From Ophiura sarsii (taxonomy: Eukaryota; Echinodermata; Ophiuroidea; Amphilepidida; Ophiuridae), in the NCBI GenBank assembly GCA_035610835.1, contig CM069458.1, positions 36,884,718-36,948,717 on the forward strand: a stretch of DNA of 64,000 bases, in the 5' to 3' direction. Below are positions 32,372-45,200 of the stretch, piece by piece (the first letter of the stretch is position 1; every line of letters starts with the position of its first letter). The position numbers and the translations under genes are program-made. The notes beneath the pieces are model-generated. The model was not told where the DNA came from, did not search any database, and saw only the letters and a program-made list of their open reading frames with translations.

Positions 32372-35223
32372 CTGAACGTCCTTTGTCCTTAAGGGGCTAT
32401 GAAGAATTCCCACTGTTACTAGTAGCGGCATGTCGCCATTTCGCCGCTAGCAAAAATTTAACCTTCAATTCGATGACCTGGATATCCCGTTAGTCAATAC
32501 ATACAATTCCTTCCAAACTCGACGACCAGAATATTTTGAAAGTAAAAAACTAATTTCAGTGACGACGATCTAATGAATAGAAGGGTCCATACAATTATTT
32601 TCTACATGTTATATACAGGGTAAGAAGTGACATCAATCACTCACACACATAACTACTCCTCTAACTACTTTTCACAGAGTGTAGCAATGTTAAGCAATTT
32701 CATTAATATCCTATTTGAACCTCGATTAGCTTTAATGTAGTCTTTCCAGCTCAGGAGCTTCGTGTAATACGGCCTAATGCAAACTATCGTGATGCTAATC
32801 GAGTTCGTCACACATGTTCGCAGCATTTGTTATCCCTTTATAATATTTGTTTCTCCTTCGTCGAATTAAAAGAGGTAATTTAACACGATTTTTTAAACGG
32901 TTTGTATCACGTAGTTGTTTACCGAAGTGTTCCGATTTTATTTTTTTATGTTTGTGCAAAGTAACGTTACTTCAAATAAATAGATTATTGATATTGATCT
33001 TTCGCAATGTGCTTTCATGAAATATACTGATATATTAAACAGCTTTAACTTCTTTTACATCTTTTACAGTTTAATCTTCAGTTTGTTCTTAAAGCAAAAC
33101 ATGGTATCATCATGTTATCACTCTCCACGCGACTAGACTATTAGTTTAACCAAACAGATTTTTCAGAAACTTTCCCATATATTCAAAGACTTATCTCTAT
33201 AATTTCTGAACCAATACTAGGCATGTTTGTACTTATTTTAATGCATTTCTCCTGGTTATTCCAAATATGGTGATGAAATTCAATAATATTTTGACATTTT
33301 GGAACTGTCGTCTGCAGGCGACTACCGCCTGGGAAGCGTTAAAATAGACATTGCCCAAAACTTTACGTGGGGATTTCGGTTGCACCATTACTACTATTCC
33401 TGTGAAGTTTCAGATTGTCTGCGGCCATTACGCAGCGCGACGATATACGAGGTGGGATTTCTGTCTTTTACCTAACATATGTGTGTGAAAACGAACGATT
33501 ATCAAAACAATTACAATTTATTTTACTAAACGCAATGTTATTAATGATTTCAAAATGTTATCCTAACAAATTGATTAATTTCCCATCTTCCGGCGTAGAA
33601 GGCGGTGATGTGCGTTATTGTTGGGATATGTAGTTCAAAAAGAAATAAACGCTAACCTTGTTGTAACATCATCCAAGCGACACAGTTCTTGACCAATTGA
33701 AAAGCACACCCAACAAGTACGCAGAGCACTGTGGTAGAAAAATACAATTGTTATCTCTTCATTCATCCTATCTCATGATCTTGAACGTTCCGTATGAAGT
33801 GTTGATATTTACAGCACTCGGGAGAACAGTTTATACAGCGGGGATAAAGTCACACACGGATCAATTTTGTTGACAATTTTTCCCTACAACAACAACAACA
33901 ACAAGAAAAAAATGCCATTCTGATTGTCTGATTGCTATGATTGAATGAAATACACATGAATGTTAACGACTCAGTCTCGTGGAGGTTCACGATTGTGTGA
34001 ATACTTATGATGTGCATGTGCATGCTTCACAGACAGAGACAGCTTTTGATATGTCTTTTGCGTATTGTTGCCTCTCCCAAGCTGGCGGCGCATCGTATCG
34101 CGAACATCAAACATCGAGAATGTCGACGACAGCGATCTAATGAACCGAGGAATCCATAAATAGAGTTACATGTACCTCGATTACCTTTAATGTAGATTTT
34201 CCCAGCCCAGGAGCTCCAAGTGGTACGGCGTAATGCAAATTGATATGTTTCAAAGCTCTAAGCACTGACTGTCTCTTGATATATTTTGTTTCTTTTTCTT
34301 TGAATTGAAAGAGGTCAAACACGATAATAAACGTAGTTGTTTATTTTTTAGCTACCCAAAATAAGAAACGTTATTCTTGATTGCTATGATTGAATGAAAT
34401 CGAATGAATGTTCACGACTCTCGTGGATGATCACGATTCGTGTTAATCCTTACGATTTGCATGTTTATTGACCTCTCACACAGATCGCTTTTATAATGTC
34501 CTTTGATTCCTTTGTATCATATCTTTAATACTCGGTAATTTAAGGTGACTATCCGAACAAGCCTCTAATACGAATAATGTCACATATTTATCTGACGTTA
34601 TTCTCGACGTTGGCAAGCATCAGATAAATCTCCAACATTTGTGGTATGCTATCAACGTTATAACACCAAGCATAGGAACCAAATCCAGTGTTAGAAATGA
34701 TATAACATAAGATCCAGTAAGGTCAAACATCCGACCTGAAAATATACAAAAACAATCAAAAAAGATTAAACGAAGTAGATCCCACTATAAAAATGGACTA
34801 GCAATACGAACGTGACGCTATATTTTTGCAGGTCTAAATATTATTTTGAGGCGCATTATAGGCTTTATGTATTTTGTACCCGTATAATTAAATTTTAATT
34901 AACATTATCGCGTAACTGTTACGTTACGTATTACCCATTTTGATAAGGAATGACAATCATGACAACCAATTACTTGATCTAAGAGATGTTTTGAAGTCTT
35001 CGCCCTCAATTAGGATAAAAACCGGGATTTCTACATTTTTACAATTGTATTACATACACAAACTTACAGCTGTAAGGATTAAGAAAAATCAGTTTTCTTT
35101 GTGCAATAAAACGTCGTTTCAAAATATTCTATTCCAGGCTCAGCATTTTATGGTAATTGGGAAATAACGACATTCAAATAAGTATTTGGTATTAATAATT
35201 CTTTGTCACCATAATCGGGAACT
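32372..35223. other. 3' flank and unique DNA, no gene seen
   Basis: To about 33970 this is the duplicated flank, interrupted by a dispersed repeat at about 33060-33350. About 34110-34330 is a third, partial copy of the flank seen at about 24130 and 32550, and about 34375-34490 repeats about 33940-34050. 34500-35223 is AT-rich with no supported gene. Confidence 0.5.
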
Positions 35224-35312
35224 GTCACTGTGTCCGAGTGGTCTAAGGCGTTGGTGTAATGACTTGTATTAGCTATGAACACTTTAACAAGGTCAAATCT
35301 CACTGGGGTCAC
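35224..35312 (+). other. tRNA-Ser/Leu-like pseudogene or SINE head
   Basis: GTCACTGTGTCCGAGTGG followed by TCTAAGGCG resembles the 5' half of a class II (Ser/Leu) tRNA, including an A box. A weak B-box-like GGTCAAATCTC lies at 35291-35301, and a T-run follows at 35313. The acceptor stem and anticodon arm do not pair properly, so this is not an intact tRNA. Confidence 0.5.
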
Positions 35313-35400
35313 TTTTTCTTTTGTTTTATATTTGTAACAAATGACTTTGTTTTATCAGTTTAAACATTTAACTGTACGGCTTTTCAAGAAGCACGGCGTC

Positions 35401-35446
35401 GAGTGAAAATAAACTGTCCTGATAGCAGGACAGTTTATTTTCACTC
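35401..35446. repeat. Perfect 20-bp hairpin
   Basis: The arm GAGTGAAAATAAACTGTCCT (35401-35420) and its exact inverse at 35427-35446 enclose a 6-base loop. It stands alone in otherwise unique DNA. Confidence 0.9.
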
Positions 35447-36479
35447 TAAATTCACTCTAAAACCATGATTTTGAAATTATTAGGAATCGTATCGCTCTGT
35501 AACTCAAAATCTTTTTCAGGTGGGGCGGCATTGTTTGGTATAACAAAAGGTCAAATGTCGTGGCCCATTGACTAGGATCGATAAACTTAGCGGTAACTTT
35601 ATGCGAGTAGAAACAGGGGATTAAAAACTTACCGGTAAATCTTTCCGTTTAATCTTACCGTTAACTTTGCAGTGCCCCAGTAGAAACACGCTCTATGATC
35701 TGCATTGAAAACCAAAATTCCTGTTATGCATGTATAAGTAGTAGAAATCAGGTATTTTCGCGTGATCCATATCAATCAATATTACGCAATATTAATACAA
35801 ACGGATATATCCCGAATCAGCAATTATTATGATGGGCCTAAGCACCGATATTACAATACAAATTCATAAAATATGATGTTCTCACCGTTAACCGAAATTG
35901 ACCAGCTGTTCAGCCGCATTCAAACCTAATACTATTAGGCTTTCATCCTGTCGTTGAGTTACCGCCATGTTGTCGAAACACTCGCCGTAGCTATTATTTT
36001 TATTAACTAGGTCAAAGATTAGCCGTCAAATAATGCCGCCGTCTGGCTCACAACGCGGTCGTAAATTATGCCCATTTTAATTAATCACGTACAGCAGCAA
36101 ATTACAATTTACGATACATCGGCAATAGAAGTAAAAAGTCAGAAACCTGCGCTGCGGGTACTATCGGGTGTTAAAGAATGCTGGAACAGAATTGGAAATC
36201 TTTTCACCTCCAGTACGAACAACAAACACCGACCTCTCGCATTGATGGCATGAAACGAAATTGGCACGAGAGGAAAGGCCACGCAATAGCCCGCAAAATC
36301 CGAACGGAGTCAGGCGGAAGCGCTCAGGAAAAGCCCCATACGCATGCGCAAACGACGGGACAAGAACCCGTAGGGCGTGACCGGGACTAAACCATTTTCA
36401 GGGCCGGGGGTAAATTTAAAATTTGCTCAATTGCATATCAACATTTCTTGATTACAGTAATCTGATATTTAAAACCCGT
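35447..36479. other. Intergenic, no gene seen
   Basis: Overlapping short frames near 36068-36390 sit in a slightly GC-richer patch but show no known domain and no good splice context, so they are not called. Confidence 0.35.
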
Positions 36480-36990
36480 GTACAAGTTTCTCCGTTGACG
36501 CTCGATCAAGGTACTTTCTGATCTGTCCAATGGCGTGTAAGGCAACTGCAGTCATTGACAGATGTTGGTCAAAGATTACTCCAAGGTTTCGCGCAGCATC
36601 TGACGGAAATATGGGACTAGTACCGATAGTTACAGGGGTGATGGGCACAGTTGGCGTGAAACGAGAGGTAATATGTATAAGAGAAATTGCATCCTCTCTT
36701 TTATCAGGATGAAAAGTACATTACAATTGCGTAAGCTAGTACACTGAGGTTATGGCCAGAAATCATATCCTCAATTGGAGCACTGTACATAGCAAATTAG
36801 GAGGGACCGATCACAGACCTTTGGGGTACACCATATGTCAATGTATGCGTTCTTGAAAGATTGCACTCGATCAGAATGATAGGATTTAAACCACTTTAAC
36901 GCAGTACCACCGGCACCATACCTAACTTGCATTCGTTCAAGAAGCATTTTGTGGTCTTAGCGTATCAAACGCAGCCGATAAGTCCAACAG
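36480..36990 (-). mobile_element. Non-LTR reverse transcriptase remnant (CR1/L2-like)
   Basis: Minus-strand frames read, in order, LDLSAAFDT, ERMQVRYG.GGTALKWFKSY, then VPQ.SVIGP, and later NLGVIFDQHLSM and IGQIRKYLDRAST. These are blocks of the reverse transcriptase of CR1/L2-type retrotransposons. The catalytic YADD block is missing and several frameshifts and stops are present, so it is a dead fragment. Confidence 0.75.
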
Positions 36991-37099
36991 AAATGGAACA
37001 GCGTGTTTCTTATTATCCAATACGCAAAGCAGATCATTTTGAAAGCGCCGAAGAGCTGATTCTGTGCTGCAGGTTGGTCGGTAGGCAGACTGGTGGGGT

Positions 37100-37322
37100 G
37101 GGGTGCTACCTTTTTTTCTTTGCCTATGTTGTCTTTCTTTTCCCTTTCTTCAATTTTGTCGTTCCCTGTATTAATTTCTAATTCTTGTTATCTAAGCATA
37201 ATTCTCAGCACTGGAATGCAGCTGTCTCACTAGTGTAGTAAGGTACTTGTTTAAATGTGAATTTAGTTTTGAATTCCGATTTTGTTTTATTCACGAGTCG
37301 TCTTGTCACCTCTCGCCTATAT
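37100..37322. repeat. Long inverted repeat, left arm
   Basis: This arm is the inverse of 38960-39190, with about 85-90 percent match by eye. It contains the pyrimidine-rich 'tctttcttttccctttcttc' block and 'ttttattcacgagtc'. The two arms enclose about 1.6 kb of unrecognised DNA. Confidence 0.75.
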
Positions 37323-38959
37323 TTAGTGGGCGGTTAGCCATATCAAAATGCAAATAGGCTATTGCAAAACAGCAAGACCATGTCCTTGATACTCCATGTA
37401 TCCGACTTGGTGCCCTTTATTATTCAGGTTTTTCAGGTACCACCCCCATCCTATTGACATTATATTCCACCAATAGGCGTGTAGGGCCTAAACGTATGTA
37501 GTCCCTTTGCTGTGTTCAGTAATGCCTACCGACATACTCTTAATATTCATGGTATCCCATAGACCTGAATAACCACCCAGGTGTCCTTGATAATCGCTGT
37601 AGGCCGCGCCCTACCAATACACCCTTAAAATCCAGTTACCACAGGTGCCCCTTGTGCGCATACTATTAAATACAGGAAATTGGAGACGGCCTGAGTTTTA
37701 TAGTGAACCTCGTAAACGCGTCAGATACCATGGGTGCCCTAATACTCCAGATATCCTATAATAATCATGATAATATACCACACGTTCCGTTAATATCCAG
37801 ATACCTCATGTACCTTCCAGACTCTCAAGTAAGGGAAGTGCGTGGGGGGGGGGGGGGGGGGGTCTTAGGCCTATAGGGTATTGTGGGAAATACCTGATTT
37901 TCAGTCCACTTACCTCTGGACCCCATCGGGGCCCTTAAGCGGGCCCCTGGACCCTACGCCAAATTTCATCATGTCCCCCACATTTCAAGATGGATTGATG
38001 CCCCAGGCCTGCTCAGCAATAACAATATATTATATAATCGTTTTCTTTTGTACGATTCAAATGCAAAGTTTATTAGTGTACAAAAACGCTTGTTTAAATC
38101 GTAACATATTGTCTGTATCAATCCATTCAGTTCTTTTGATGTTACAAGTCATAGACCTTTTCATTATTATCTTCAATTTTGCGTAATGTTTTCCGTCCAG
38201 CGTTCCCTTGACGATTACTATTTATTTTTTTAATTTCACATAGCAGAATCTATTATTTTTAATAATTGATTTCTAATAGGTTTTAAATCCTCTATGATGC
38301 GGGTATACAATAAAATGTATAAAATAATGCGATTATACTTCTCATCATCTAGTCTTACAAACTTCATTCGTCGGGTTAAAGTATAAACTGAGATAGACGC
38401 AGTACAACTGACAACTATTTTGAGATATTGTAACAAATTCAGGTGAGCATTTCAGATGTTGTATGAGGGATTTTCTCAGGTAACGATGAACATCAAATAA
38501 ATTATAATCATTTCGTATTTATATGATCTATTAACATGATCTATATGAGCAAAACATTGATATATATAGATAAACTGGTCATGCTGGGATTGAAGATTTC
38601 AAGAATTGTGACACAACTCGTAGGTCCTAGGTCATGTAGGTGCTAATACAGATACCGCTACCGGGCCACCGCCCCAGCATAGGTAAAAAATCGCGGGCCA
38701 AAAAGACCGCTATTGACGCTGCTCATTCACTCAGTGACAGTTAACTGTCACTGATTAACTATGGCAGGACGGCGACCACACAACAAAATGAAATAAAAAG
38801 TTCTTGCTCAGTAAGCAAATTAGTTCATGATACACTTACGTTCTCGTAAACATATTTTGCTTTGATTCAAAGTCATTTCTCAAGGTAAGTCCGTCGATAT
38901 TATTGAATTATTAAAACATCGTCTTCTTATTTGGTGCTCATGTTTGCGCTCTTTACAAG
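37323..38959. other. DNA between inverted arms, no gene seen
   Basis: No exon supported. It contains a G-run at about 37844-37862 and AT-rich DNA. No transposase-like frame is visible, so if this is an element it is non-autonomous. Confidence 0.45.
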
Positions 38960-39190
38960 AAGGTTGTTTTATAAATAGGCGAGACATGACAAGATGACTC
39001 GTGAATAAAACAAACTCAAAATTCAACACTAAATTCACATCTGACCAAGTATCGTACTACACTAGTGACACAGCTGCATTCCAGTGCTGAGAATTATGCT
39101 TAAATAACAAGAATTAGAAACTAATACAGGGTACGACGAATTTGAAGAACGGGAAAAGAAAGACAACATCGGCAAAGAAAAAAGCGCCTC
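38960..39190. repeat. Long inverted repeat, right arm
   Basis: Inverse of 37100-37322. It ends about 75 bp upstream of the protease start codon, so it may overlap that gene's promoter or 5' UTR intron. Confidence 0.75.
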
Positions 39191-39266
39191 ATTTAACCTT
39201 CTTGACTGTACGCTTCCTGTTTTATTTTCAATGTATTAACAACTTAATCTCCTTGTTCATTTCAGT

Positions 39267-42200
39267 ATGGGTCCAATCCCCATTCTGGTCATGGTGATGC
39301 TATGCGCGATTCAACCAGCCGATGGTAAGATGCCTCTACACACCAAAGCAGAGAAAAACAGGATACCAGGACAGTACATCGTTGTTCTAAAGGTAGGTAA
39401 ATGTGCCAACCCCAGGGTACGTTGTTTGAAGTCAATCCTGTTACACCGTACATTTACCGAGGGATGTTTTTTCTTCTTCTTGGCTTCAAGAGGATGACAC
39501 GGGAACAATTTCTAACATCCTGAATTATACATACACACATGAGTCACATGGATACCATGTACGTGTGGTTTATAACAAAGGAACAGCTATTTAAAGGTAG
39601 ATGTTCCGATTTTCAACTTGAAGTTTTCTATTCTACATGAAAGGTCATCCTTAAAAAAGTCGTGTTCTAAAGTTTGAGTTGCATAGCTCTAATGGTTCTT
39701 ATTTTAGACGCACAAGATGCTGTGAACTGTACCCATTGAGTAGTACACAAACTATATCGGTGGTCACCACCATTCGCGGTAATTCGACGTTATTTCATCG
39801 ATTTCTCCGTAATTATACCGATTTAGGCCGTCAAATTTCAGTATGATGATGAGAAAAATACGAGCTTTCATATGATATGAAAATCTCCGTATGTTTGAAA
39901 TAATTCTGTGTTACGAAAATGTGATCGGGTCATCTACCTTTAAGTGGGTAACACGTACAAACTCCCTCAGGCCTCTAAAGATAAAGACAGCGTGTAGCCC
40001 ACCGTTTCGTTTTATTTTGACACGAAGCTAAGGAAGCACGGCAAAACTTGTACGTATGACTCATACGTAAAAGTGACCTTTTGTACTTAAAACTCAACCG
40101 ATATTCGCCCAAGCAATAGTTTGTAAGCAAACATACCAAATGAACTGAGTCCATTTTAAATATTCCAATAGAAATATTATGACTTTCAACGCGGCTTTTA
40201 CCATGTACAAAACCGATTTGTCAGAAATCTTTCCAACTTTCAAAGTCTATCTCAAAGATTACGGATCCAAGACTAGGCATGTTTGTACTTATTTATTGCA
40301 TTTCTCATGGTGGTTCCAAATATGGTGATGAAATGTAATAAATTTGACATTTTTGAAACATTTTGTGCCGCGTGGAATTATTAACATTGGTTTAGATCAA
40401 TTGCCATTGGTGCTTGCTACGTTTGATGGCGCAAACTATTACTCTAGCGACTAGGCCTATTGTATAGATCGTACTACGTATGACTCAAGTATACGTGTAA
40501 TATTTTGGCAGTGCGGCATAATCTTACGGTAATAGAGCGTGAGTTTAAAGAAGAGTTGTTCCGTACGAAATCAGACCGAAAACTGAAATTTGAGAGATGA
40601 TACCTCCAAACGTGACTATCGAGTTGCCGGTTTGACTTGACTTGACTTATGGCGGGTGATATTCCCGAACCACAATGCTTCTCCAAATCATCCTTTCCAA
40701 CATAGCTGTCTTGATTTCTTCTACCTACAATCCTGTGTCACGCTTTAGTATGTCAATGTAGGTTTGGGCTGGTCTACCACGCTTTCTTACTCCATGTTTT
40801 GGTATCCAATGTATGAGTTTGGAGACCAGCTCATTGGACCCTCTGAAGCAGTGTCCTGCAAATCTTGATCTACGCTCCCTGATCTTATCCGAGACTTTGG
40901 GCATATCCGCGTACACGGGTACCGACCCTTTACCCTTACAAATAATTCAGGGTTCAAAGGGTTAATTATTTGGCTTGGCCAGATATCATTCCATTCAATC
41001 TTACGCTGGAAACGTCGATTCCAAAAGGTTTCGAAAGTTGCTTGAGAAGCCTTATTACTTACTATAATAATTGAATAAATCATTGTACTTGTTATTTTAT
41101 TCAGCTTATATTGTGTGTTAATTTCTCCATTCCATTAAAATGATTGTTCATTTTTTTTACAATTACCGTTGTCTTGGCTCTTCAAAGGGATTCGCCATTG
41201 TTTTGGTAAACTATCAAGTGTAATTTTATAATCATGAAGACACGTTACAGAAACCACTTTATTTTTTATTGATTGAACTGACCATTCCGTTATCATGTTA
41301 CACTAATTTGCGTAAAGCCCCAATTTTGAATGAATGAAAGTTTTGAATATGCATGTCTACATTTTTTGTGACACTTTCTACTAAAATTGTTGCAACTATA
41401 TGACGCAATGTTCTAATTCAAATTTTTGTTGTTGAATAAAAGCCAAATATGTGGTCTTTGTAAAACTACAATTGGTTTTGAATATGCACTCATGCCTGCT
41501 CTTGGCAATTTGCCTATAGAAATCTAGTAAAAAATGAGTTTTTAATGGTGGAAAGAGATGTTCGCTATCGAAATTCATTTAGAAGATTAACAGATCTTTT
41601 CCAAAATTGTTCCTTGTTTACTTAGATGAATAGATATAAATGATATACATGAACTGCTGCTGATGACCATTATATTCCATTCCATACATATACATGTAGG
41701 ACGTCGTAGACGTGAATTCGTTTGCCAGTGCTTTCGAAGCTTCTGTCCTTCTTGGTACATTCGATATGAAGATTAAGTATTTTTACCAGCATACAATCAA
41801 GGGATTCGCAGCTCAAATCTCCTCAGATACGGTAGACATGGTAAGAAGCTTTCACAATTTTTCTCTCGAAAGTTTATTAAAGATGGTTGGTAGCCTATTG
41901 TCTTATATTTATAAACTGACTAGACGTAAATGATTTTAGGGTTTGTAAAAGAAATGTAAAAACAAAATTAAACACTTTATTTACAAATAAATAAGTATAC
42001 AGGATGAGTCAAAATATTCAGTCCCGATGTCATTGATTTTTAAAAACAATTTAAAAACAGAAATTTATAAACTTAAGATGATGAATAACAGCTACATATT
42101 GTTAGGTTTAACCTACATTATTTTGTACGACTCGGTTATTACTTTTGAGCGATATGTGCATTTCACCTAAGGTAATTAAATCTAACTTGTTCCACGGAAT

Positions 42201-45200
42201 ATACTGTAAAAGTGTGATTAAAGTGTGCAATATTTAAATAAAACAACCCATGAAATAATTATTGGCAATACCATTAATTATGAAGCTTTTGTTTGCATGA
42301 CTAATTGTCATTGTGGTGCTTAGTGTTTATCTATCTAGCAGTCTTGTTTAGAATCGAAAACAATTTAACCAAAACTGTATTTTGACCCACTCTGAGAGTA
42401 GTATGAATTTCGAAATACATAACTGATTTAAAAGGATTTATTAAAGTATAAACATTAATCGAATCTTCTATTACGGTTTAGTTAAAGTGAAGTTGTTAAA
42501 ATATTACTCTTCCTTTGACAGCATACAGGGTGTCTCAAAAAAAATAGGACTCTGTTTCATGACGCTGTAAAACTTGTTATAATCATTAGACCATAACGAA
42601 TTTAGTTTCAATGTAAAGCCCAATTAGTTATTAGGATATCCTGAAAGTATGAGATCAATCCGATGAAAAATAAGAAAAGTAGCACAGTTTGCGTAAACCA
42701 TGTCATTTACTGGTTTGTACAATGGGTTTTACCAGTCAATAGCAAAAATTAGTTTGGTACCGTACATTTAATTCTGACACATTGACTTGTGTCAGAATTA
42801 AATGTATTACCAAACTAATCTTTGCTATTGACTGACAGATAATTGTCTATGTTTATAATAATTGTAACCTATTGAAACGTAAACCATGTTATTTACTAGC
42901 TTGTACATGTACATGTACATGTACATGTAAATCCCATTGTACAAACCAGTAAATGACATGGTTTACGCAAACTGTGCTAGTTTTCTTATTTTTCATCCGA
43001 TTGATCTCATACTTTCAGGATATCCTAATAACTAATTGGGCTTTTCATCGAAACTTTAAATTCGTCATGGTCTAATGATCATAACAAGTTTTACAGCGTC
43101 ATGAAACAGAGTCCTATTTCTTTAAGACACCCTGTATAGAAGACATCACGGTGTTGTTATTATATTGTTTGCATGTGTTAGTGTAATCTTTGTTTCATCG
43201 AAATATTGATACAAACCCTCTTTGAATATGAATTATACCAATTTCTGGAGCTGTGTCTATACTGAGTTTCGGCGGCCATGCGTGCAGTCATTACTGCGAT
43301 TAGAGCACGCAGTATGCGCAACCGATCAGAACACGTTATTTGTTTGGAGAAGACAATAGTATTGTTGCATTATTGTTACAGTTGCGAGAATCTAAAGATG
43401 TCAAATACATCGAAGAAGACGGAATAGTGCATACCTTCGAAATCAACTCATGGGGTCTTGGTCGTGTGGACCAAAGAGGTTTGCCTTTAAATTACAGTAC
43501 ACCGGAATATATAGGTAGGCAAAACCTTCCAATTGTGTTAATGGAAATATATAATACAGGGTGTATTTGTGTTGTTTTAAATTACCATTTTCAAAGGGAT
43601 AGTTCCCCCAGAGAAGTTGGACCAGCTATGATCTATGATGATAAAGTTGAGGTAAAATAAAATGTACACACAGTCAACCCATAACTTAAAATTTCAGTTA
43701 AAACTGGATTTCACACACGTCAACTACATTAAGATTATAATGCGGATCAAAACAAAAATTGTACTGCGATTTTGACCTGACTTGACCCTTAAATTTCCGA
43801 TTAAGTGTGCTAAATATTTTACATTTCATGTTATTGTTAAAGCCAAAATGAATGTCAACCTATTTAATTCTTAGTCTCTTATAACTACATTTTTATGTAT
43901 TTTGATGATGTAATGTTTCCTGTGGTTGCCTGGGAATCTACATTGTATCCTTTGATTGTGCCATTCGTATGGGATTCACACAATTGGGATTCCCGTGTCC
44001 TTAAAACGCATACGGTATTACGCTTGTGAAGTTGACATTAAACGACCTGTTGTGAGTTAGCTTTAGGATGTTTGGATACACTCGAAGCGCGAAGATATGA
44101 TGAAATACGGCTGCGATAAGATAAATTTGTATTCAATGAACATAGTCTTATACCTTACTTCAATGTATATTTGAGTCTTCATATATTGAACTTGTAATCA
44201 CTAAACATGAGTTACAACAGCAATAATGGTTTACGGTAAAAGACGTTTTTGGATTAGCATAATCATGGAGGTCGCCATTATAGGGCTGTCACACATACGG
44301 CGATCAGGCCTTGCGCTTGCGTTGCGCTGAAAAAAGTATCAAAAGTATCTAAGCGCCAAGCAAACGCATAATAATCGATTGGGTACACAGTGGACACTGG
44401 CTAGAGCGGGAGAGGGTCCCCATGTAACACGCAGTAAAACTGCTAAAAGTTGTCATTTTTTTAAAACATGGTAGCTCTTAGTACGCTCCTATCCCGCTTA
44501 TCACATTTTCACGGCGCTCTTATTACCATCCATTTTGTTTCTACTTTAAAGTCTCACGGGCTCTCATCGCGCTTCCACTCACTGTAAATATTCTTAGTGC
44601 GTTCAAGTTGCTGTCTGCGTTACTAGTACGTTCTCAATACGTTTGCACAATGTTCTCTGCGTGTGGGCGAGGAGTACAAAGCGATTGGACGAAGGGTATT
44701 AGATTCAAACAGATAGTAGATGAAGGAATAACAATGATCCATGTTTAAAGCTCTAATCACATGGCCGATACATTGATTGCTATTTAAATCCTATTTAGAG
44801 AGCATTATCCTAGCTTTAGCGTAATGCGATAATGCCACTTTTGTATAGCCATGGAAATAGAAGCGTGTCTATTGGCGAGAGTTTTGAACAGGTGTATTAA
44901 TAACATTGTTGAATCTGAATACATTAAAATGATATAGCGATAAAGTATCATGATGTGTTTCTCCCTGCTCATATCGGTTGAATAAAAAAACATATTGAAA
45001 TATATGAATCACAAAAAAGAAGGTGATAGTTGTGGCAGAGTATGTTTGGCTTATAAAATTTGATTGTCTTTGGTGCATTATATCTGAAAGGGAAAGTCTG
45101 GGGCACTCATATGGCACATCTGATTGTGTGTTTTGTCAATTTAGCCATAATTTGCGAGCAATTTAATTACCCGCATATAGTACCGCATGTAAGCGGAATA

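Larger units (their letters stand above)
27139..33970. repeat. Segmental duplication, copy 2
   Basis: Colinear with 15652 to about 25255. It begins within the last four codons of a receptor exon, so the exon proper was not duplicated, and carries the second full receptor gene. It lacks the palindrome-array transposon. A further partial copy of the 3' flank follows at about 34110-34490. Confidence 0.9.

Noticed and set aside
36068..36390. Overlapping short frames in a GC-richer patch
   Set aside because: Two frames overlap on the same strand, no domain is recognised and no splice sites stand out.
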